Of a stretch of 64,000 nt of DNA, positions 11,550 to 24,257 are shown piece after piece. The stretch is from Mesodorylaimus sp. YZB2_4 (lineage: Eukaryota; Nematoda; Enoplea; Dorylaimida; Dorylaimidae), in contig JASANH010000357.1 in assembly GCA_030248295.1 (NCBI GenBank), forward strand, positions 152,776-216,775. The letters run 5' to 3'. The notes under the pieces were generated by a model. The model searched no databases. It was given only the letters and a program-made list of their open reading frames with translations, and had not been told where the DNA came from. The first letter of the stretch is position 1. Each line of letters starts with the position of its first letter. The position numbers and the translations under genes are program-made.

Positions 11550-14500
11550 GCTGAGCCACTGGTTCTAATAAGCTAAAGTGATCGTTGCGCTTCTCACTTT
11601 CGGAGAGAAGGCTCTTGGCCTATATTTCTCTCATGAAAGCAGTTCCCGCCAAATCTAGTCTTCAGACGCAGCTACCAGCTGATGATGAAAAGGGAGTAAA
11701 GCGTGAAGGCTCAGAATTTACGAGCTAAGTAGCGGAACGATTGGAAGACGTTTTTGCCTTTTTACGAACTTGATTCAATTCAAGCTGTCACAGACCACTC
11801 ACTCTATCGGGCGTGATATTTTCCTTACTTCGGAAGTGGCTTATTAGATGCGGTTGTGAGAGAGAATAAAGAGAGCGTAAAACTTGCCGTCCTCTTCGCC
11901 TCTAATCGTACACGAGACTAGCTTTGTCCTTTTCCAGACCAAACTAATAATCGAGCGATCGCCTGAGCCAAGCCGCGTGGGCCTTCCCATCAATGCGCAG
12001 CGACAGGAACGCAGCTGGTGAGTGCCTAATCCGTAAAATAGCCTTCTTCGTATGCAGCCGCGGTCGGGTGTCCACTGGCTCTTATTTCGGTCTGACGATC
12101 GAAGCCTGTCCGACAGACGTAAGGAAAGAAGAGTCGTAAATTCGGTTCACACTTCTACTGCCGAGTGATAAAATGCGACTGCCGGGTTAATTGAATAATT
12201 TGAACTGGTCGTAAATGAGCATTGGCCGAAGAACACCAGTTGACTCTTTCTGGCGTCACTGCTTGACTAAGAAAGCTTATTTGCCCACCCACTGATCCGA
12301 TATTGACCGTACACACTGAACAGAAAATAACGTAAAAACAGTTTAGCGGATGAGATAATGGCGGGTTTAACAGATTTTCATCGATTTGGCAACTTGGCCA
12401 GCACCAAGTCAACCCGCTCAGAGTATACGTAAATTACGCTTTCGAAGAACAGCTCCGAGATCTGTGGCCTCTAGACTATGCCGGCTTCGGCTTCATACTA
12501 CATCTCCGACCAAAAGGCGTTTTTCTTTGACGTTTGCCACAGACGAAAATCGTCAGGTGCCGTCGTTTAGACGTCAATAGAACCAGCTAAAATGAGAAAC
12601 ACTTTGATGACGATAAGTTCATATCGGCCTGTGCTTGATGTTATGCTGGACTGTGCTGGTGTCATAACTGGAAGCGCCAGGAGCCATGAGTAGCTATCGA
12701 CGAGAGACATTAGTTTCTGGGTAACAATAGGAAATCCGGTATCATTCTGCTTGAATCAAGAGCAGTCCGGGAGCTGGTGCTTTGACGGCCTCCTTTTATG
12801 CGAGCCAATAAAATTGGAGGCCATCGCATCTCGTGCATCTATCGTAAGGACCGAATAATGAGCGTATAACGTGGGTGGCCTGGTAAGCGTCGCGGGGCCA
12901 AACGAAAATTATACTTCCGTGTATTGAGCCCCAATAAACCTCCTCCCCAACCGCAGCGTTGGGCGGAGGACGGCAGTGGAGCCTGATGATAAATGCATTC
13001 GAACGGGAGTAAATAGGTTCTTATATAGACCCGTAGATATAGGCAGGCCGGAAAGATAACAAAGCGAACACGGAATGCCACTAGCTTCTCTCAGGATAGC
13101 TACTTACACGAAACGAACGGGTTCCTTCTCAGCCAGCAAACGAGTCGATCTCGTGCTCCATTCAGTCTGATATGGCCATAAGGCAGAACCGACCGCACGC
13201 GCCCAGGAACTAGGCCCAACCTGGAGGCTCAAACCATAACAACCTCGTGGACGTCCTCGCATTACTTAGTACAGTCATGGAGAGGCTCTGGTGTTGCTAA
13301 GCTGGTGCCTCATACAGAATAATGTTCCCTCAATCGCCCATAAAACGCATTAATGAAGCTTCAAAAGGCGTTTACAAATAGGCTGCATAAACTAGTGAAG
13401 GAGTGGCCTCCAGCGAGCAGGTGAAGCGGAGTGCGCTTTATATCTGAAAATTAGGGCGTAAATAGTAAGCTGTTGCGAAGACCAAACACGCCTTCAGATA
13501 AATGCTGTCAGCGGAAAAATTTAGATAATTGCGCGTTAGATGCAAAGCGCGTTTCTGGTCTTAAAAATTCGATTCTGCTTTGAACACTATTAATCGACTT
13601 CGTGCCATCCACATGAGAGCATCTAATCAGAGTGGATGGTTCTTCCATTTATTTTCCTTTTGCAACTTAAGAACGGAGAAAAATACGGACGACAGCATGG
13701 GTCTGTATAGGAGGCATGCAGTTACGCGCAAATAAATTCTTTAAAGCCATTCTGCATTCATGAGAAAACGTCATCACTAATTGGTACTCGTCTCTTGTCA
13801 TGCAGAGATGCTTCTGTATTTTGAATTTGGCGGGTGTATTATTGACGGGTATGCCCTATGTGTACCGCGGAAGATGCGGTACGACCTACAGTTTGGTTAG
13901 TCTAGACCACCTGAAATGGGTGGGTCAGTAAGCAGGTGCTTTGGTTGCAAGAGAAGGTGAGGATGGCGCAAGATGATTCTACTTCAGTCTTACCCATTAT
14001 ACTCACTGGTGCTAGGGACAACTTCTTTTGCACTAAATCGGATATTGAATGCAACACAGATGATCAGTTTTTGTCGCGGACGACGGATAAGCTGTAGCAT
14101 ATCATGAGAATTAGACATTATCATCCGAGAAAAGAGAGAACATTGGCAAACGTTGGACAATTCAGCCAGGAATGGATGTATTATGGTCTAGTGTGCGAAA
14201 TATGGTATTTCATTCACTCGTCTCTGCCTACATTTGACCTAAACCGTCATCCACTCAATAATGCGAGCAACACCTTACTTGGTGGACTCGAGAAGGTCCA
14301 ACTCGAAAAGCTGTCCTTCCTGAACAGTCTTTGATGTTATTTGCGAAGGCTGATCTTACGTAAGACGCCATGGTAATACCATAAAAGGCTTGAGGCATAT
14401 ATTCAAAATTTGGTTTGTTACATCAATTGCAAGAAATTATGGAGCCAGACGCGCTTTACAAGATTTGTAACAGATCAAAGAGATAGCTCTGGCGGTTAAG

Positions 14501-16581
14501 AATTCGTGAGAATCAGCTCCCAGTCGTTCACTGGTACTGGCCGCGTCTGTTTCATTGGTACTCGTAACTAGCTCCAAGGCGTGCAGAAACGGGCTTGTGA
14601 TATCTGTTAAAATGGTCCCATACCCTTCCATTGTGGTCGTACACGCGCCCGAAGCGGGTCACTGGGCTGACGCCACAAAAAATTTACAATTACAATTCCA
14701 TCAAAGGGATATTTGCTGATAAATTTGCTGAGTTGTCCCATTCGAATTATCCATAGTCAGATCACTCCTGAAGAGCAGAACCAGTTTAGGCGCAACTTAC
14801 AGAGTTTGACTCCGAATCTCATCTTCAGTATGGCTAACAATAACTACGCACTCGGACCATCCGCCAGGGACAAAATAAGAGTGCCGTAATAGGGCATATT
14901 ACGTACTTCTCGTGCGATCCATTACCTTCCCGCAGTTACTTTGATGTTCGCGCTGAATGATTCTGATTCGTCATCTGCATCTTCAAGGAGGCAGCTGGTA
15001 TGCATCGCGCACAGAGGGTGTGTGTTCTCCCCATCTCCAATCAGTTCTATGAACCTGTGTTGTTCTTCCTTGTCGGTTTCATCCATGGTCGATCAAGATC
15101 ATCGAGGTCTTCAGATAGAATGCAATAAATATTCGTACGTTGCGTATGAAAATGCCTCCATCTTGTGCCGTGAAGTGCTACCTACCGAATGCTACTTTAG
15201 CCATACTGCATGACGACTATATAATCAGTGTAAGCAAAAGCATAGCATGGCATATTTTGTCTACCTCCTTTTTGTCAGGCCACCTAGTCGTAGGTGCCTG
15301 AGACATTAACCCGACGGGTTTCAACCTCGCCTGGAGGAGCGTATCGAGCGGCCAACGGAGCCAACTGACACGCTGTATGCGGCGGCCAGTCATGGCAACC
15401 ACGTACTGCTCCGTGTATAAGGCGGCCAGTTAAGGCAACCAGATACACTACCTTCTCCACAGGCCAAACACACCTGCTACACATTGGCAGAAACAATAAT
15501 GCAACCGACACTGCATTTGAAAGTGATCACCAATGCATACACAAATGTTGGCTTCCAGTCTAACATTTGCTGGTGTTTATCACGAATGGAAACGTCTAAT
15601 TCGCAGGACACAGCACGCAGAGTTACCTGGACGTCCCTGTCTGGATCAGCCCTCGGCATGTCGGTTAGGAGACCCTCGTCTGACATTTCGATCTGAGGTC
15701 AGTTCAGGGAGTTTCGCGAAGACCCGAAACGCCGAAGAAAAGTCTGCTTGGGATGTTGCCATTTCTTTCCTAGCTGATCCCAAGGCTTAAGCCACGTCCG
15801 CGCACACTAAGGGGCCTACTTACGAGTACCAACGCACCTTACGCCTACTGCTTCACAAATCATTGCTTTGCTGCCTTCCGCGTTTGGATAGATTTTCAAT
15901 TTCTGCCTCGATCTTTCACGTCTCTCTCTCCTGTACAAGTCTCTTTTCACATGGGCTGGAAATACCACAGTGAAAGCTCGTCCGTCGGGCTCGTGTCTTA
16001 TTGATTGTACGTCCTTTACGCAACATGTTTCTACATACAACCTCACAAGTTCCACGCTTGGACTGTAACTTGTGAGGTTGCTTTGGTGTAACGTTGATAC
16101 TTGTGAAATAGATCCTTGCGGCACTTGTAAACACTTGCATAAGTGCCACGGTGAAACTTGGCCCCAGCAGGTTTTCATTTTTGTCAAGACCGCGGGGAGC
16201 GCGCATGACAAAGTTCTCTGCTGCATAGTGAAAGGAGTTCGGGCTTGCTGTGGCGTCGGATGAAGTCAAATTGGACGCACTGTGGTAATCCTCCTCAACT
16301 TTTCGCGGGAAATCGTGGCGATAAGGCGGCAGACAAATGACCCACCCCCCAACACACTAGTTTTTTTGCCATCTGATTTGCTACCCGCCATTGCATACCA
16401 TGGCTTTACTGTACAGCCGCACTTTCGCAAGGCAGTGTAAGGCCAGGGGAGTAAAAGAAAGCAGATCTAGGCGCCCTGGCTCATTGTTCTTTTTCGCCGT
16501 AGTGTTGTCAGATCGAGTTTACGAGCTTGCGAGCGATCGAACGAAGCGTGTGAATCTGCGCGACCTCAACGAGATCCGAAC
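11550..16581. other. long intergenic stretch, no gene recognised
   Basis: About 5 kb without a defensible exon chain. Frames such as 15816-16226 and 15916-16269 (minus) overlap each other and lack start and splice support. A perfect hairpin lies at 16038-16080. The right end precedes the 16582 gene and could contain its promoter; a TTGTCAG acceptor-like site near 16511 may belong to a 5' leader intron or a trans-splice site. Confidence 0.4.
16038..16080. repeat. perfect 14-base inverted repeat
   Basis: CAACCTCACAAGTT at 16038-16051 is repeated exactly inverted at 16067-16080 with a 15-base loop. It lies between genes and has no known role. Confidence 0.85.
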
Positions 16582-16941
16582 ATGGCTCGACCTGCGAAAG
16601 TGCCCCCTGCAAAAGTGCCCCCAGGTCCTCCAGCCGCCACTGCCGCCGTTGCAGCTTCGGCGGGCGTGTCTCCGCTGGTAATCGTCGGCGTGGTGGTGTT
16701 GCTGGCGGTCGTGGGCGTCATCGTCATGAAGCTGGCTGGCGGAGGCGAAGGTGAAGGCGGCAGCGCCAAGAAGAAAAAGAAGTCGAAGCGAGGCAAATCC
16801 AAGAAGAGCAAGAAGAGTGCCGCCAGCGAGACTGAAGCGACCGAGGGCGGAGGCAAAAAAAAGGGCAAGAGCAAGAAGAGCAAGAAGTCCAAGAAGTCCA
16901 AGAAGAGCAAAAAGTCCGCCAAGAAGGTGAAGGCAGCCTGA
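16582..16941 (+). CDS. single-pass membrane protein with lysine-rich tail
   Basis: One exon of 119 residues. Residues 1-28 are Pro/Ala-rich and start MARPAKVPPAKVPPGPPAA. A strong transmembrane helix follows (about 29-51, VSPLVIVGVVVLLAVVGVIV). The rest is a Gly/Glu linker, then a highly basic tail made of KKSKKSKKS repeats broken by one acidic patch (SETEATE). Third-position G/C bias is strong and agrees with this frame. With no cleavable signal peptide and positive charge after the helix, the likely topology is N-outside/C-cytosolic, with the basic tail on the cytosolic face where it could bind acidic lipids, RNA or microtubules. That is inference. I do not recognise a named family. Confidence 0.65.
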   Translation: MARPAKVPPAKVPPGPPAATAAVAASAGVSPLVIVGVVVLLAVVGVIVMKLAGGGEGEGGSAKKKKKSKRGKSKKSKKSAASETEATEGGGKKKGKSKKSKKSKKSKKSKKSAKKVKAA

Positions 16942-18920
16942 TCCTCGTCGCAAGGTGAACCTGGTCTCGTGAATGTTCTGTGTCGCTCCCTTGTCATTCT
17001 GCCCGTCTGATCGTGCCTTGTGTCGTGGAGGGTGAAGAAACTGCACTGCCTGTGTTTTACTGACTTGTGAGAAGACAAAAACACTAGAAAATTGCGCAGA
17101 GCATACTGAAGCAGTTTTTCCGTTTCCTTCCCATTTGAGTGCAACCTGCTCTGCCTACAGCTTGACCAGCGAACAAACCTACTCTTTACAATTAGGCTTT
17201 CGTATACTCTCCGCTCCGAGCGCTTCGACGGGCAGTTGCTCACTACGAGGTCTGACAGCCTTGTTTTCCGATATGACGGCACTTCTCCTTTGAAAGATGT
17301 TTCCACAGAACCGCGATGGTTTTGCGACCTCCATCGTCAGTAATAACCACAATCTTCTTCTACCTGTTACCCGCACCTAAATCTAGCTCCTCAACAGCCC
17401 AAAGAAAAAGTAGGGGCCAGAATTCGTTGAAAGCAATGGAAGGTCACCCTAGTTTTCCAAATATTTCAAAACTGGAACAAGTCACTTCTTATAGCACAGT
17501 GAAACAGTAAAGTAAGTGCATTCGTGAAACTGGGCACGGCGGAAAAAAACGGAGGGAAATTCATGCTTTTAAAAGCCAGGGCAAAAGAGTCAACGTTTTC
17601 CGCCCAAATTTATCTTCCTGAACTTCTAGCTTCCACAGCATCGCGAAAAATAATGTCGATTTACGGAAAGCCCGGGCTCATAAAGCAACTGGTACCTCAC
17701 CGACTTTGCTGATTGGATTTGGTTTATCATCAATGAATAGCAGGTCGATTATAAAACGCGTTTTACTGGCTACCGTCAAAGCCATTGGTGGTTGACCCCT
17801 GTGCATTATACACTGTCGAACTTACAGTTATATCAGATCGGTGGGGAACGGGGATTCAACGGGCTTAATTGAGGTAGCAGACGACGCCCTCGTAACCGAC
17901 CCGCTGTGGACTTAGGTAAGTATCGTAAGTATCGCACTGTGGTAATTTTTCCCTGATCTGTCTCCAAGTTTCCATCCCAAAGCTACAAGCCAAGTCCGCT
18001 CGGCATTTCTTACAATTTTGGCAGACAGCAGTTTTGGTCCGTAGAGGGCGTCTGATTTGTGTTCCTAGCCCTCCAGTCCGCTGTATAGTACTTGGCTAGC
18101 TATGCATGAAGTATGCCATGACACGATATGACGATAAAGGCAATTTTATGCGGCGCTCAAAACGTTCTGCTGGTCTGCCCTGTACAATATATGTACAGCA
18201 TCGTATAGTTTTCAGTCTTTTCAGGCTGGGCAGTTGGGTAATGTTGGCTGTTGCAAACCAGTGTTGTCCATGCATTCTTGTTAGAGGCCCGAGCTGACCA
18301 CACGTTTTGTAACTTTTTGTATAGGCACTCATATCATTCGTTCTTTGTTGAAAGATATAAGCCGTCGAGGAAAGTCACAAGAGTCAAAGACAGGTGTTAG
18401 TAAATGTGGGATAAGAGAGCTTTTTTGTTCTTTACTTCTCGCTGATCCTACTGCAGTGATAAACAAGGAAGTCGTTACTAAAGGCAATGAAAGGCGTTTC
18501 CGCACCTGCCTCCTTCATTCGTCGAGACGGCATTTACACCGTGTAATTACAGTATTGGTGAGTTGAACAAGCTAGATAGAATAAGCTTGAGTAGATAGCG
18601 CATTGTTATCTGGAAAGTTTCGAGTGTCAGTAACGCCGATACTGACAGGGGAAACTAAAAGCGGAAGTGATTCTTCTACGGGAAGACTTGCGTTTTCGAG
18701 TGCTGTATCCACCTGTATTGCATTAGCCTTTGCGAACTTACATTCCCTTCTTTTATATCCTTTCGATGCCACTAGATTTCTTGGTAATGCTGTACGCTTT
18801 ACCTGTGACATCGTCATCGTCAAGCAACTTCTTCGTTACTTCCCTCTGACGTGAGATCACACGACCGTTTCATTGACGGGGCGTCTGTAATAAATGAGTA
18901 GATTCGCTGAAGTAGAATCA

Positions 18921-18957
18921 ATTAAAAACCTGCGATAAAAATTATCGCACTTTTAAT
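18921..18957. repeat. imperfect hairpin
   Basis: ATTAAAA plus TGCGATAA pair with TTATCGCA plus TTTTAAT around a 3-base loop, with small internal mismatches (ACC against C). It is a compact stem of 15 pairs with no neighbouring gene end. Confidence 0.7.
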
Positions 18958-20694
18958 GATGCATAAGTATGCCAAAATCGATGTCTGCTGCGCGTAATGA
19001 TCGTTGCCGACAGACGAGGCCGCATCCGACTAGATTAATGAGCGGTTTGTTTAGCGGGATGCCTTGCACGCTGTCGCATTCTGTTGGTCATTGAGTGTGA
19101 CAGTCTATTTCGCCCACTTTTGCTTCAATGTTGCGCGTGTTCCTTACGATACTTGAGAAAACAAGCGCCTTCGTCAGCGTTTTGTTGAAGCTGGTGAACT
19201 GACAATGAGGAAAAGGAGTCGTTTTTCTGCTCTCACAGCTAATCTACGCCTCGACGTCGAGCGAGTACGTAATTTCGGTCATTGATCAAGCGCCGACACG
19301 CTGGAGGCTGCCTTTGGTGGTGCTAGTCATGTGTGTGCTAGGCTGGAAGAAGCCATCGGCCGAGGAGATGCTGGCGGCGGAAGTGAGCCTCGACGATGGT
19401 CTTGTGGAGACCAGAAATGCTCGTTTCCAATTTTCGCTTAAAAAACTGGCCACGAGTGGGGCGATGAGCGAGATATGGACGCTTTCTAGGATTCGTTTCG
19501 AATGTCTGCACCCGTCTAAGACGTTTCTTCAAATTGGCACCTATTAACCGTCCTCGCGGACAAAGTCGGTCGGTATGCTTGGTTATGAAAGTATCGGAAA
19601 GCGCAGGTTTTTTCTAGAGTGCCACAGCTTACCCATCAGAGAGTCTGCCGAGTGACAAAGTCAAAGTCAAAGCGTGAATCGTTGAAGATACACACTCGAT
19701 TAGAGCGTAGATCTGCGAAGCGAAGCTAAATTGAGTTTGTTGGCGGGTAGTTGCAGCTCCCCAGAGTCGTCGGCTGGTCGAATTATAAAAACGCGACGGA
19801 GCCTGTGCCCCCGATTGGCTTCATTTTCCTCCCCATATCATACGCTGGCTGGGTCATTCCTTAAAACTATCCCACTAAAAGCAGCAGTTTCGTTTAGAAG
19901 TCCGGCCACAGGACAAATTGAGTCAAACTGCTTGCTCAACATTATTCGACGCACGTATTTCTGTCAGGTCCGTCCGACGCTTCTTCCCCTTTATTCACGG
20001 CCGAGCCTCCGAGATGACAAAATAATTATGGCGTCACGCTCACTTCCTCATTGGAGAGGCAGTCTTTTAGGTCTGTTAGCCCCGAGCGCATCGGTCGTTT
20101 CTTTCACTCGCAGGCTACCTGATCCCGACCCTCCTGTGTGCACAGTCTAGATTACATGTTCTCTTTTCATTACCAACAGCTGACAGCTTTATTGAGTTCT
20201 CGATTGGGAGCACACACTAAAATAGGGCAACTGGTGATTTTGCTTTGCGCAGGCGGTGCTTTAGAATTACGCAAATGAAAGGACTTTTTGTGCTAAAGTG
20301 TTCCACGGTCCATTTCTACCCCGGTCTTGTCTTTCCCACATTGATCGCCAAATAGCTCTCTTCGTTTCACTTCTTCGAGCCTGCAAGCCATTTTCAGGTT
20401 ATACACTCGTCGCTTAGTGATAAATGTGTATGCAAATAGGCTCAGCTTTTTCATCACTCGGCTAAATTTGGTCATGAACGTCTCGCATTCACTGATTTAT
20501 AGGCGACGGTGAAGGCTGTTTGATTTGCTGCAAAAGCGGCTAGACTATTTGAGTGAGCGGGCTGCTTGGCTGAAAACTCTAAAATGTGGCTCTTTGGCAG
20601 GAACTCGGAATGGGCAATTTCACTTTTGGCAATTTGGAAATCAAATTCATTGGGACTAGGCCAAAACAAGATATTGACCAGTTTCGTATGTCTG

Positions 20695-20710
20695 CCCCCC
20701 CCCCCCCCCC
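20695..20710. repeat. poly-C run of 16
   Basis: Uninterrupted C run, the longest of five such runs in the window (the others are at 26578, 42480, 57696 and 60131). Confidence 0.95.
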
Positions 20711-21048
20711 AGCGAGCGTGACTTCTAAACGAAGCGGTCCTGGTTGAGGCCAATCTGAGGAAGTTAAGTGTTGGGCTGAACCCGGTATTTTCCTCGCTTT
20801 GTTAGATGAACTGCTAGCATTCGACAGGATGAGAATATCCAGATGACGACTGACTGAATTGCTTAGATTCTAGGACGCGTTGTTAGATGCGCTGAGGCGG
20901 ACGGGCCAGTCTTATTAGCCCTAGCTACCTAAGATAAGTGGGTTTTATGCCGCGGTGGTGTTTAGATAATGCGTGGTTGTATTAAAACCACCATCTCGGT
21001 TCAAAGGGAAAAATTCTAGCATGCTCTTGTTTTCAGATTGATAGCGAG

Positions 21049-24030
21049 ATGGCCCAGTTATTTCGAGTATCCAAATCGTATGACAGCAGCGAAAGTCAAA
21101 CATTCACATTTATTCTGCCTCCCGCCGCTGCGCTCGAATATCCTCCAGAAATTTTGTCCCGCGATTTCATGTACGCCGGGCACAAGTGGAGAATCTCGTT
21201 ACTTAAACAGGACCGTCATTTGAGTCCCCATTTGCAATTGATCAGTGTAAGCGAAGGGCTGAGATGCTGGATCGATTTCTCCTTTGTGCTTGTCCATCGG
21301 CAATCATTCACGGACAGCGAACAATATATCGAAAGGCAAAGGGAATTTAGCTGGCGTCGATCCAGTCACGGATGTCGTACATTCGTTACATTAAACGATT
21401 TGTCAAAACGTCAGTTCAGTGACGCCAGGGGGGAGTTCCTATTCGAAATAATCTTAAAGAATCCGAAAACTATTTTTGAACAAATCTTTACTTTAAATGT
21501 AACAGCTAAGACATCATTGGCCGACTCAAAGCATCACTCCAATGCCCGCGACTATCAACGCTATGATACCACGGCCATCAATTATGGAGAGCAGGAATGG
21601 TAGGTGACATGGGAGCGCTTGCGAGAACTCTCGTGCCACTTTTTTGGATCGATTTTTAAACGGTGGTGGCTTGTTAAAAAACAAACTTGAAAAAAGGTGA
21701 AAAGATTTTTCAGTGTGTGCTCTAGGGCGCATTCCAGACTCGACTGCCTGTGACAGGAAATCAGTCAAACGACGAGTCTGGAATATGCGCATGACAGGCC
21801 TAAAATGGGTTTCTGTCAACTGCTGTGTATGACAAGTGAGAAACAGGAGTTAGCCACTTCAGAGGGGACACGTGGCCCATAGGCTACAGGTGTGGCATTC
21901 AAAGTACTTACAGTACGTGACAACGAGCACTACCGCACATGTATACTGTTTGCAGGGTATGCGTATTCTGTCCAAATATGGACAGTGGTGACAATGGCAG
22001 CATGCGGCATATGGTGCAACTGAACCGTCGAAGCCGCAGCGACACCCTGAGCAAAGTGCGCTATCGAATTATTCTTGGTCGCAGTCCAGCCGATGCAGGA
22101 TGCTTTCGATCTGAGGTCAGGGAAGAAATATTTGACTTCAGTGGAAATGGAGAAGCGTTCTATTTCATGGACGATTACTTCCAGTATGCCCATGATGGGA
22201 ATAGATTACAACTGACCTTGGAACTAAATTCGATCAGCTGCGTTAATCACATGAAATTGAATGTGCTCAGTTCAGATAAACGTCCCGTCGCCCAGTGTTT
22301 CGATCGCGATCGTCAGACTTGGTGCGTCACCACGACTCCGTGTTCAGGAGAAGAACGCAGGCGTTCCCGAGCTAGCCTGACCAACAGTAGCGAGCAGGAG
22401 ACTCAAGAAGACGGCTGCTTATTATTCACGCTGTTATACCCGGATGTGCAGAATATACCTAGGAATTATTTGAGGTTCGTTTCCTGGGCCTTCCATATTA
22501 TCCCCTTGGCAAAGAAACGCGATAACTCAAGCGATGTTCAATCTCTGCCCAGTGTAACCGCGCTGGGCGCCCCGTTCGAACACTATTACTCACAATTAGA
22601 AACGGATAATGGCTTTGTCATGAAAACCAAACTGTCCTTGAATGAGGTAGTAGTCCCCTGCAACAGCCTAGGTTAATCTATATATGCATCTGAAGCTTCT
22701 CATTCAGATACGTGACAACTCAACAAAATGGCTGGATGACGTGGATCATAGATTGACGATTCAGTTAGAATGGCTGGGCTCGTATCTTTTGCTACACCCG
22801 GCCTACCACGCCTATGATGACATTTACAGAAAGCACATTCTTCAAATGAGGTAAGAACGCGTATCATCGATTTTCTGCTAGGCCGCTTGACACGCTCTGG
22901 TAACTTCCTTCTTTGGCAGACGCGAAGTACAGGCATTGCAAGCCGAGAATAACACTCTAGAAAAGCAAGTACACGATTTTCAACTTATGCTAGCTAATGC
23001 GAAGAGTAGTAGCGGTTCTGAAACGCCGACACGACCCCGCACAGCTTCCGCCTCGTCCAATGTGAGCGGAGCGGGTAGCGTGAATCTTCAGCCACCACTT
23101 GCCAATAACCGCAATATAACTTCGACCCAGCTGACACCCAGTCAACAACGAAATCCTGACGGCGCTTTGGTTGTGGGAAGTGATGCACGTCGACCAGCCA
23201 GAAGTGTGAGTGGAATCGATGTAACATCGGCTGGGGCAGACATGGGCAGACCATGCACGCCTAGGCAGAGATCCGGATCGGGGGCCGAAGCCGTTCGGGA
23301 CTTTCGAAATGGAATGGTGATGAGTAATAAGTTTCAAGTTCGAGGTGATAATATACGTGAAAGCGGAAATAATGGGCCTGACTACGGAGACGACCGAGAA
23401 ATATCTTTATCGCCTCCATCTACTCCCACACGATCTCGGTCACAGTATCTCTCCCCTTCCAAGAAACCATCGCATCGATCGGTCAGCGATGCTCCTTTGG
23501 CTATGGACACGCAGCCAATGGCCAGTTCGACCATGCGGCGAGTTGGCTCGAGCCGATCCTCGCCTCGTCGACAGTCACCCCACAGCCGCGACCTTTACGA
23601 CGACGAGGATGACGAATTCAACGACAGATCTTCAATCTTGATCAACGAACGATCCTACGCTGATCAGTACGCGGTAGCGGGGGGTAGTGCGCTAGTTCGA
23701 TCCAAAAGTGCATCTCCATACCCGCAACGCCATCACGCTGCACACTCGCTCAATACGTACTGGAGGACCGAAACACCGACCAACGTGAGATCAGACGACG
23801 ACTCACGGGAAACTTCAAAGCGACAACTCGCACCCGGATCTGGAGCTGGCCAATTGAGACCAGAGATGATGAGCTTCGGTGATGATAGGTCGAGCAGCCA
23901 CCACCGAAATCGTAGTTTTCGGACGCATCAACAACGAGAGCGGAAAATGACCTCGCCCCGCAGATCACACCACGGCCGAGAAGCTGAAGACATTGCAAGT
24001 GTCAGTCGTGATGGCTACTACTATAGGTAA
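21049..24030 (+). CDS. MATH-like domain protein with coiled coil and disordered tail
   Basis: Four exons, 21049-21599, 21956-22646, 22708-22850 and 22920-24030, give 831 residues with matching phases. Residues 1-170 resemble a TRAF/MATH beta-sandwich: RDFMYAGHKWRISLL near residue 38, then a strand-rich stretch ending in GEFLFEIILKNP. A second sandwich-like segment starts at KVRYRIILGRSPAD and ends with LETDNGFVMKTKLSLNE, which is MATH-like again. Next come IRDNSTKWLDDVDHRLTIQ and a heptad coiled coil in exon 4 (REVQALQAENNTLEKQVHD). The last 300 residues are a Ser/Arg/Pro-rich, probably disordered region. No RING, BTB or protease domain is present, so it is likely an adaptor rather than an E3 ligase. 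The 5' acceptor immediately upstream fits a leader intron or trans-splicing. I cannot name the orthologue. Confidence 0.8.
21727..21790. repeat. inverted repeat in intron 1 of the MATH-like gene
   Basis: GCGCATTCCAGACTCG (21727-21742) pairs with CGAGTCTGGAATATGCGC (21773-21790), with one 2-base bulge and a 30-base loop. Confidence 0.8.
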
Positions 24031-24053
24031 CACTGAAATTCCCTTCTTCATGT

Positions 24054-24257
24054 GTAATCACGTATTTCGACTGCTATGAATAGGCTATTTGCATAACTGA
24101 TGTTTTGCATCAACTGTGAAATGGTGCATCATCTCTTTGTGAGAAGGTGATGAAAACAGTTTATTTCGCAACCGCCGTAAAAATGCTCTTACTTGGGCAC
24201 AATGGAGCAAAGGTGGGTGCTTTCCCGATGTACTCGAATCACCAAAGTCGCGGCGGT
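24054..24257 (+). repeat. dispersed repeat, copy A
   Basis: Diverged copy of the segment at 26106-26291 in the same orientation. Shared blocks are GTAATCACGTA, GACTGCTATG, a TTTATYTCGCAAC block, GCACAATGGAGCA-like and CTTTCCCGAT blocks, and GCGGCGGT at the end. No open frame is conserved, so it is probably an old non-coding mobile element. Confidence 0.6.

Larger units (their letters stand above)
16942..21048. other. intergenic with hairpin and poly-C run
   Basis: No gene was established. A codon-biased stretch at about 19237-19390 (+), preceded by a CTCTCACAG acceptor, could be an isolated exon. The 139-codon frame 19731-20150 (+) lacks support. Inverted repeat at 18921-18957 and a 16-base poly-C run at 20695-20710. 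The end contains TTGTTTTCAG just before the 21049 gene, which could be a leader intron acceptor or a trans-splice site. Confidence 0.4.

Noticed and set aside
19237..19390. Codon-biased plus-strand stretch after a CTCTCACAG acceptor
   Set aside because: Two frames are equally open and no partner exon or start was found.
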